Below are positions 7,120-12,119 of a stretch of 16,943 nucleotides of DNA, in pieces. The DNA is from an uncultured Eubacterium sp. (lineage in GTDB: Bacteria > Bacillota > Clostridia > Oscillospirales > Acutalibacteraceae). Every line of letters begins with the position of its first letter. Position 1 is the stretch's first letter. The notes under the pieces were generated by a model that did not search any database, was not told the origin of the DNA, and saw nothing but the letters and a program-made list of their open reading frames with translations. Both the position numbers and the translations under genes were made by a program. The stretch is from positions 1 to 16,943 of the forward strand of contig CAJOER010000035.1 of NCBI GenBank assembly GCA_905233805.1, in the 5' to 3' direction.

Positions 7120-8202
7120 ATGAAATTCTTATTTGCAACGGGCGGAACGGCAGGACATATTAACCCTGCGCTTGCAGTCGCCTCATACCTCAGAGAAACT
7201 AATCCCGACTCTGAAATCCTGTTTATCGGTACGCCCGACCATATGGAGGCGCGCCTTGTACCCAACGCAGGCTTTTCCTTTAAAACTATAGAGATTAACG
7301 GCTTTAAGCGTTCTTTTTCGCCTAAAGCTGTTCTTGATAATGTAAAGACTGTCGGAAAACTTCTCAAATCCGAGCAGGAAAGTAAAAAGATAATTAACGA
7401 GTTTAGCCCCGACGTCGTAATAGGTTTCGGCGGCTACGTTTCAGGCCCCGTTCTTCAAAGCGCGGTCAAACTCGGAATACCGAGCTGTATTCACGAGCAA
7501 AACGCATACCCCGGAATAACAAATAAACAGCTTGCAAAAAGCGAAAACGAGCCGATTGTTACGGGACTTCCCGTAAGGGGCGAGCTTCTCAGAAAAACAA
7601 AATCCGAGGCGAGAAAAGAGCTGAATATCCCTGAGGACAGAAAGCTTGTCCTTTCCTTCGGCGGCTCGCTCGGCGCAGCGCCTCTTAACGACGCTATGCG
7701 CGACATATTGATTGAAAACAGCAAAACCGATTCGGTTTATCATATCCACTCAGCGGGAACCAACGGCGCGCAGTATCTTAAAGAACTCGAAGACGAAGGC
7801 TTTGAAAAGATAAGCGATACCGTTCTCAGAAAGGGTAACGTCGAAGTAAGACAGTACATAGACAATATGGACGTCTGTATGGCGGCGGCCGACCTCGTAA
7901 TAGGCCGTGCGGGCGCGTCCTCGCTTTCTGAAATTGAGGCTATGGGTAAGGCGTCGATTCTTATCCCGTCACCCTACGTAGCCGAAAATCACCAGTACCA
8001 TAACGCTATGGCGCTCGTAAACCGTAACGCCGCAAGAATAATTGAAGAAAAAGATTTAAGCGGCGAGGTTCTTAAAAATATGATTAATGAGCTTCTTTCT
8101 TCGGATGAGCTTATTTCTGAAATAGAGAAAAACGCTAAGGCAATGGCAGTGCTTGATTCACGCGAAAGAATTGCCGAAGTTATAATGTATCTCGCAAAGT
8201 AA
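7120..8202 (+). CDS. murG: UDP-GlcNAc:lipid I N-acetylglucosaminyltransferase MurG, with an apparent internal deletion
   Basis: MurG (GT28) adds GlcNAc to lipid I on the inner face of the membrane, producing lipid II. The ATG at 7120 follows AAGGAAGG and lies 2 bases after the ftsW stop. The N-terminal donor-fold motifs are GGTAGH (8-13), GFGGYVSGP (102-110) and HEQN (125-128). The C-terminal UDP-GlcNAc site includes SFGGSLGA (179-186), GRAGASSLSEIEAMGK (262-277) and ENHQYHNA (289-296). After TNKQLAK (134-140) the sequence jumps within five residues to IVTGLPVR. B. subtilis and E. coli MurG have about 21 and 17 residues there, forming the last strand and helix of the N-terminal domain. About 12-16 residues thus appear to be missing in frame. 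The 360-residue product may misfold, or the gap may be an assembly fault. Confidence 0.93.
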   Translation: MKFLFATGGTAGHINPALAVASYLRETNPDSEILFIGTPDHMEARLVPNAGFSFKTIEINGFKRSFSPKAVLDNVKTVGKLLKSEQESKKIINEFSPDVVIGFGGYVSGPVLQSAVKLGIPSCIHEQNAYPGITNKQLAKSENEPIVTGLPVRGELLRKTKSEARKELNIPEDRKLVLSFGGSLGAAPLNDAMRDILIENSKTDSVYHIHSAGTNGAQYLKELEDEGFEKISDTVLRKGNVEVRQYIDNMDVCMAAADLVIGRAGASSLSEIEAMGKASILIPSPYVAENHQYHNAMALVNRNAARIIEEKDLSGEVLKNMINELLSSDELISEIEKNAKAMAVLDSRERIAEVIMYLAK

Positions 8203-8208
8203 CAAAAC

Positions 8209-8242
8209 ACCACCTTCTTCATAATATGGCGTAGAAGGTGGT
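8209..8242 (+). promoter_or_regulatory. Hairpin that sequesters the murA ribosome binding site
   Basis: ACCACCTTCT (8209-8218) is perfectly complementary to AGAAGGTGGT (8233-8242), a 10-bp stem with a 14-nt loop. The right arm contains the murA Shine-Dalgarno AAGGTGG (8235-8241), four bases before the ATG at 8246. The left arm begins 7 bases after the murG stop (8200-8202), within reach of a ribosome terminating there. This arrangement fits translational coupling of murA to murG. Confidence 0.7.
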
Positions 8243-8245
8243 TTA

Positions 8246-8848
8246 ATGGAATATTTTAAGATTACAGGCGGTAACAGGCTCGAAGGAAAAATAAAACTTC
8301 ACGGCGCAAAAAACAGTATACTCCCGATACTTGCGGCAACTCTGCTTATTAAAGGGGAAAGCGTAATACATAACTGCCCCGAACTGTCAGACGTTGAAAA
8401 TACCGTGAAAATACTTAATTATCTCGGTGCCGAAGTACGGCGCGAGGGCAGTACGCTTACTGTAAATACAGACCCCGTTAATAAATATGATATTCCCGAA
8501 AAGCTTATGCGGGAAATGCGCTCGTCAATTATATTTTTAGGCGCACTGCTTTCGGTAATGAAAAAAGCAAGGTTATTCCTCCCCGGCGGATGCGAAATAG
8601 GACTGCGCCCGATTGACCTCCATTTAAAAGGACTAAGGGAACTCGGATATAAAACGGAATTCATTAACGGCAATATTTCCTCCTCGTGCGACGCGGTAAA
8701 AAGCAGCAGTATTTATCTTTCCTTTCCGAGCGTCGGCGCAACCGAAAATATAATTCTCGCGTCGGTTTTCATTAAGGGTAAAACCAAAATTATCAACGCC
8801 GCGCGCGAGCCTGAAATCCGTGATTTATGTAATTATCTTACGGATTGA
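8246..8848 (+). CDS. murA: UDP-GlcNAc enolpyruvyl transferase MurA, N-terminal fragment; gene is broken
   Basis: This is the first half of MurA, which makes the first committed precursor of peptidoglycan by joining phosphoenolpyruvate to UDP-GlcNAc. Visible residues include the substrate lysine in GAKNSILP (Lys22), the MRSS segment (91-94), and the PGGCEIG loop with Cys116. That cysteine is the catalytic and fosfomycin-reactive one, so the encoded enzyme would be expected to be fosfomycin-sensitive in principle. FPSVGATEN (160-168) and REPEIRDLCNYL (187-198) then match the family. The frame ends at TGA 8846-8848, immediately after CNYL. The rest continues in another frame from about 8841. B. 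subtilis MurAA has 14 residues (NGMGGKIRGAGTGT) between the corresponding points, whereas only four bases remain here, which implies 38 bases lost. Confidence 0.92.
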   Translation: MEYFKITGGNRLEGKIKLHGAKNSILPILAATLLIKGESVIHNCPELSDVENTVKILNYLGAEVRREGSTLTVNTDPVNKYDIPEKLMREMRSSIIFLGALLSVMKKARLFLPGGCEIGLRPIDLHLKGLRELGYKTEFINGNISSSCDAVKSSSIYLSFPSVGATENIILASVFIKGKTKIINAAREPEIRDLCNYLTD

Positions 8849-9485
8849 AATTGAAGGCGTTAAAGCTCTTCACGAAACCGAACATACGGTAATTCCCGAC
8901 AGAATACTCGCGTCTTCCCTTATGTGCGCTGTCGCAGCCACCGGCGGAAACGTTAAACTTGAAAACGTAAAACCCGGCGACCTCTCGCCGATTCTTACTC
9001 CGTTTTGCGAAACCGGATGCAAACTTTTTACAACGGACAGAAGCCTTACAATCAAAGCTCCCAAACGAATTAAAAGCATAAACAGTATTAAAACGGGGCC
9101 TTACCCGGGATTCCCGACTGACTCTCAGGCAGTGTTTTCCTCTATGCTTTCGAAGGCTCACGGAGTCAGCGTTATACAGGAAACGGTATTTGAAAACCGC
9201 TTTAAGCACATTTACGAGCTTAACCGTTTTGGCGCGGATATCCTGGTTCATGACAGGACCGCGATAATAAGAGGGGTAAAAAAACTGCACTGCGCCAAGG
9301 CGTCGTGTACTGATTTAAGAGGCGGCGCGGCGGTCGTAATTGCGGCTCTTGCCGCAGAGGGAACATCGCTCATAAATAATATTTATCATATAGACAGAGG
9401 ATACGAAAACTTTGAAAAACAGCTCAGCCAGCTCGGCGCGGCTGTAACGAGGATAAATGATGAAAAAGAAAAGCAAGGAAACTAA
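8820..9485 (+). CDS. murA: UDP-GlcNAc enolpyruvyl transferase MurA, C-terminal fragment
   Basis: This is the second half of the broken murA gene. Family similarity begins at RIEIEGVKAL (codons from 8841); the few codons before that only read through the end of the first fragment in another frame, so the GTG at 8820 is not a credible start. Conserved blocks are HTVIPDRI (22-29 from 8820), PGFPTD (96-101) with the aspartate that acts as base in the reaction, ETVFENRF (121-128), the DLRGGAA segment (165-171), and HIDRGYENF near the end. Both halves together would give a normal-length protein of about 420 residues once the 38 missing bases are restored. The 3' end overlaps the start of ftsQ, so the two genes are probably translationally coupled. 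Confidence 0.92.
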   Translation: MIYVIILRIEIEGVKALHETEHTVIPDRILASSLMCAVAATGGNVKLENVKPGDLSPILTPFCETGCKLFTTDRSLTIKAPKRIKSINSIKTGPYPGFPTDSQAVFSSMLSKAHGVSVIQETVFENRFKHIYELNRFGADILVHDRTAIIRGVKKLHCAKASCTDLRGGAAVVIAALAAEGTSLINNIYHIDRGYENFEKQLSQLGAAVTRINDEKEKQGN

Positions 9486-10476
9486 AAAGCGTACACCGAG
9501 AGTGAGCGACGAGGACAGAGCGCTTAACCGCGAGCTGGGTAATTTCGGCCTTGAACCGCCGAAGATTTACAAAAGCGGCTCTAACAGTTTTACGTCGGGA
9601 AGCTCTGAATTTGACGACTTACCCTCCTTTTCAAGAAGAAGAGAAGGGGAAGGGGAAAGACCAAGGAGTTCCTCTTCACGTAATCAGAGCACTCAGCGCA
9701 GAAGACCGTCTGCTCCGAAAAAGAAAAAAGATAAGAGAAAGATAAGCAAACTCAGACGTAACATTATCTTTTACTCCGCGCTTTCAGTCGCAATTGCGGC
9801 TATCGTTATTGTGCTGAGCCTTACCGTCTTATTTAAGATTCATAATATAGACGTAAAGGGCAACGTGGTTTATTCTTCAAAAGAAGTGCTTGCGGTTCTT
9901 CCGATTCAGGAAGAGGATAATCTCTTTTTGATTGATAAGGATAAGTCGGCGGAAAAGCTTGAAGAAAACCTTCCTTATATATACAGCGTTGAATTCAAAA
10001 GAAAACTTCCGTCAACCGTTGTGGTTAAGATTACGGAAACGCCGCAGGTATACTATATTGAAAATGCCGATAAGAGCTATTCTTATCTTGACGATACCTT
10101 CAAGGTGCTAGAACCTCACGGCTCCGCCATTCCTGAGGGCGCTATTGAAATAAAGAAAGCGAAACTTAAGGTTTCGGTATCGGGAAAACCTGCTGAATTT
10201 GAAAAAGAAAAGATATACGATAATCTTATGACTCTTGCTAAAACGGTAAAAGAGCTTGAACTCGATAAGATTACAGCAATCTATTCCGACGACATCAATA
10301 ATAACTATATGGTTTATGACAACAGGATTACATATAAACTCGGAACTCTTGACAATCTTGAAAGAAAGGTTTACGCTGCGCTGACGGCGACTCAGAAGCT
10401 TGATGAAACCAATCCTAACGCAAAAGGCGAGATGACGGCTTCAAATGACAAGCAAGTTTACTTTACAGAAAAATAA
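9460..10476 (+). CDS. ftsQ: Cell division protein FtsQ/DivIB
   Basis: A bitopic division protein of 338 residues that scaffolds FtsL and DivIC/FtsB at the septum. Two adjacent ATGs (9457 and 9460) overlap the end of murA. The second is 7 bases from GAGG (9449-9452), the better spacing, so it is preferred. The first 100 residues are a long, basic, Ser/Arg/Lys-rich cytoplasmic tail with no clear domain. One transmembrane helix (about 102-125) precedes a POTRA domain (FKIHNIDVKGNVVYSSKEVL through SVEFKRKLPSTVVVKITE, about 126-194). The beta domain after it ends with NLERKVYAALTATQKL. Length and topology match DivIB of Firmicutes. The overlap of 26 bases with murA suggests coupling. ftsA, which follows ftsQ in many bacteria, is not present; ftsZ comes next after 217 bases. 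Confidence 0.88.
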   Translation: MKKKSKETKKRTPRVSDEDRALNRELGNFGLEPPKIYKSGSNSFTSGSSEFDDLPSFSRRREGEGERPRSSSSRNQSTQRRRPSAPKKKKDKRKISKLRRNIIFYSALSVAIAAIVIVLSLTVLFKIHNIDVKGNVVYSSKEVLAVLPIQEEDNLFLIDKDKSAEKLEENLPYIYSVEFKRKLPSTVVVKITETPQVYYIENADKSYSYLDDTFKVLEPHGSAIPEGAIEIKKAKLKVSVSGKPAEFEKEKIYDNLMTLAKTVKELELDKITAIYSDDINNNYMVYDNRITYKLGTLDNLERKVYAALTATQKLDETNPNAKGEMTASNDKQVYFTEK

Positions 10477-10508
10477 GGTTACAAATGCGTAAAGTAAAAA
10501 TGCTTTAC
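10457..10508 (+). other. Mutually exclusive hairpins across the ftsQ stop codon
   Basis: TTTACTTTAC (10457-10466), inside the last ftsQ codons, is a perfect complement of GTAAAGTAAA (10489-10498). The core GTAAAG (10489-10494) is also complementary to CTTTAC (10503-10508) downstream, so the two pairings compete. The stems are AT-rich and therefore weak, and no T tract follows. Confidence 0.35.
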
Positions 10509-10512
10509 AAAT

Positions 10513-10541
10513 ATTACAAATCTGAAACGAATTTGTATAAT
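10513..10541 (+). promoter_or_regulatory. Possible upstream ftsZ promoter
   Basis: A perfect -10 hexamer TATAAT (10536-10541) lies 17 bases after ATTACA (10513-10518), which matches the -35 consensus at four of six positions. It would start transcription near 10548, giving a leader of about 146 bases before ftsZ. Confidence 0.5.
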
Positions 10542-10610
10542 ATGCACAAAGAAATGTAAAATCATTTGTTAAAGATTGTAAAAACTATGCAGAATATTTT
10601 TTAAAAAGTA

Positions 10611-10639
10611 TTGCATTTTGGTTACAAAACTGTTACAAT
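10611..10639 (+). promoter_or_regulatory. Main candidate ftsZ promoter
   Basis: TTGCAT (10611-10616) and TACAAT (10634-10639) are separated by exactly 17 bases, and TG one base before the -10 gives an extended -10 element. Transcription would start near 10646, leaving a leader of about 48 bases with AAGGAG at 10679-10684. This lets ftsZ be expressed independently of the upstream cluster. Confidence 0.65.
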
Positions 10640-10693
10640 GTCATTTGTAGAGGTGACAAACCCGAACGAAATATTTGTAAGGAGAATTAAAAT

Positions 10694-11785
10694 ATGGGCA
10701 AATACGAAATTGCAGACGACAATAAAGTTGTTCAGATTAAAGTAGTAGGCGTAGGCGGAGGCGGCGGAAATGCCGTTAACCGCATGGTTAGAGCTAATAT
10801 TAAAGACGTAGAGTTCGTAGCTATCAACTCTGATAAGCCGGCACTCAGCAAATCATCCGCAACTCAGAAAATCCTTATCGGCGAAAAAGCCACTAAGGGC
10901 AGAGGCGCAGGCGCAAGACCTGAGGTTGGTATGAAGGCTGCCGAAGAATCAAGAGAGGCTATTACCGATATTCTTCAGGGCGCTGAAATGGTATTCATTA
11001 CCGCTGGTATGGGCGGCGGAACAGGAACAGGTGCTGCTCCTATCGTTGCAAAGATTGCCAAGGACATGGGTATCCTTACCGTAGGCGTTGTAACTACTCC
11101 GTTTAAATTCGAGGGTAACCGCCGTATGTCTCAGGCTCAGGAAGGTATTAACGAGCTTGCTCAGTACGTTGATTCTATTATGGTTATTCCTAACGAAAAC
11201 CTTAAACTTATATCTAAGGAAAAGATTACATTCCTTAATGCTTTTGAAATTGCCAACGATGTACTTCGTCAGGGCGTACAGTCAATATCCGACCTCGTAA
11301 ACGCAACAGGTCTTGTAAACTCAGACTTTGCTGACGTTACCGAGATTATGAAGGATGCCGGCTATGCTCATATGGGCGTTGGCCGTGCAAAGGGTAAGGA
11401 CAAGGCTGAAGTTGCAGCAGCTCAGGCTATTACTTCACCCCTTCTTCAGACATCTATCGACGGCGCTCGCGGCGTACTTCTTAACATTACCGCTTCAACA
11501 GATATCGGTCTTGAAGAGATTGATGCTGCATCAAGCGTAGTAATGGAAGCAGTTCATCCTGACTGCGAAATCATCTGGGGTGCTAACTTCGATGAGGACC
11601 TTGAGGATGAAATGATTATTACGGTAATCGCAACACGTTTCGGCGAAGACGGACCTAAGGAACTTAAGTCAACTACGGCAAATAAGCCGATTACAGCTCC
11701 TACACCCGTAGAGCCTGCACAGACGGACTTTACACCGAATGACGATTCTGCATTCGATGATATAGTTAATTTCTTCAAAAAATAA
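10694..11785 (+). CDS. ftsZ: Cell division GTPase FtsZ
   Basis: The bacterial tubulin homologue that polymerises with GTP into the Z ring and recruits the divisome; 363 residues. The ATG at 10694 follows AAGGAG at 10679-10684 (9-base spacing). The GTP-binding domain shows VGVGGGGGNAVNRM (18-31), NSDKPAL (45-51) and the tubulin signature GGGTGTG (107-113) followed by AAP. TPFKFEG (135-141) follows. The catalytic T7 loop is in NSDFADV (209-215), with the aspartates needed for GTP hydrolysis by the next subunit. SPLLQTSIDGARGVLLNIT (248-266) marks the C-terminal domain. A linker of about 30 residues leads to the C-terminal peptide FDDIVNFFKK, the expected docking site for FtsZ partners. The gene is intact, has its own promoters, and is closed by a hairpin 7 bases after the stop. 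Confidence 0.98.
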   Translation: MGKYEIADDNKVVQIKVVGVGGGGGNAVNRMVRANIKDVEFVAINSDKPALSKSSATQKILIGEKATKGRGAGARPEVGMKAAEESREAITDILQGAEMVFITAGMGGGTGTGAAPIVAKIAKDMGILTVGVVTTPFKFEGNRRMSQAQEGINELAQYVDSIMVIPNENLKLISKEKITFLNAFEIANDVLRQGVQSISDLVNATGLVNSDFADVTEIMKDAGYAHMGVGRAKGKDKAEVAAAQAITSPLLQTSIDGARGVLLNITASTDIGLEEIDAASSVVMEAVHPDCEIIWGANFDEDLEDEMIITVIATRFGEDGPKELKSTTANKPITAPTPVEPAQTDFTPNDDSAFDDIVNFFKK

Positions 11786-11791
11786 TATGTG

Positions 11792-11822
11792 AAACCGGGA
11801 GGGCGTATGCTCTCCCGGTTTT
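11792..11822 (+). terminator. Hairpin terminator of ftsZ
   Basis: AAACCGGGAGGGC (11792-11804) pairs with GCTCTCCCGGTTT (11809-11821) around a GTAT loop, with one G-T wobble. The T stretch at the 3' side of the stem is short (four T, partly paired), so termination may be incomplete; a second terminator follows at 12057. Confidence 0.75.
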
Positions 11823-11891
11823 ACGTATATTACTGTCAGTAAAGCTTATGCGTATTGTTAAAAACTTTAATAATTGTATAAAAAAATGGCG

Positions 11892-11933
11892 CTGTAAAGT
11901 CTAATTTTTCGGACATAAAGCAATTTACTTTAC
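11892..11933. repeat. Dispersed 8-bp inverted repeat downstream of ftsZ
   Basis: TGTAAAGT (11892-11899) and its exact reverse complement ACTTTACA (11926-11933) are 26 bases apart; a further TGTAAAG lies at 12030-12036. The last arm is followed by T5. The same GTAAAG/CTTTAC words occur on the other side of ftsZ at 10489-10508. Function unknown. Confidence 0.35.
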
Positions 11934-11943
11934 ATTTTTAACA

Positions 11944-12008
11944 AATTCCACGGAGTTTTCCACATAGAAGAGCTATGTTTTTCCACTTTTTCCACTTTAT
12001 TTTCCACG
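11944..12008. repeat. Cluster of five TTCCAC-core repeats (DnaA-box-like or MraZ-box-like)
   Basis: Nonamers at 11944 (AATTCCACG), 11956 (TTTTCCACA), 11979 and 11988 (both TTTTCCACT) and 12000 (TTTTCCACG) all point the same way, spaced 12, 23, 9 and 12 bases. TTTTCCACA is one mismatch from the DnaA box TTATCCACA. Read on the other strand they are AAAGTGGAAA-like, resembling the AAAGTG repeats described for MraZ in Mollicutes. The 23-base gap holds a small palindrome, ACATAG (11962-11967) with CTATGT (11973-11978). No gene lies here. Confidence 0.6.
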
Positions 12009-12056
12009 GGCAGTTTTTGCAGAAAATGGTGTAAAGCATAACTGCTTAACAGTCAA

Positions 12057-12095
12057 ACAAAGGCCCCTATACATTATTTGTATAGGGGCTTTTGT
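12057..12095. terminator. Bidirectional terminator between ftsZ and the GH38 operon
   Basis: GCCCCTATAC (12063-12072) pairs with GTATAGGGGC (12080-12089) around a 7-base loop. The flanks ACAAAG and TTTTGT extend the stem to 16 pairs, with one G-T. T-rich sequence follows on both strands, as expected for a terminator shared by convergent transcripts. Confidence 0.85.
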
Positions 12096-12119
12096 ATTAT
12101 TATTCAGTTCGTTAAGTTT

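Larger units (their letters stand above)
10479..10680. repeat. Scattered TTACAAA/TTTGTAA motifs in the ftsZ upstream region
   Basis: TTACAAA occurs at 10479, 10505, 10514 and 10622. The reverse form TTTGTA occurs at 10532, 10644 and 10674, the last extending to TTTGTAA beside the Shine-Dalgarno. The pair at 10505 and 10514 is spaced 9 bases, and copies flank both promoter candidates. They could be operator half-sites, although an AT-rich spacer of 217 bases produces such words by chance more easily. Confidence 0.35.

Noticed and set aside
8838..9290. 150-codon open frame on the - strand inside murA
   Set aside because: Antisense to conserved MurA sequence; composition looks like a mirrored coding frame, with no ribosome site or recognisable motif.
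11944..12008. CRISPR array
   Set aside because: Repeats are only about 8-9 bases with spacers too short and uneven for CRISPR, and no cas genes are present.
11940..12010. Chromosomal replication origin
   Set aside because: DnaA-box-like repeats alone are not enough: no dnaA, dnaN, rpmH or clear unwinding element is nearby, and the spacer separates convergent genes.
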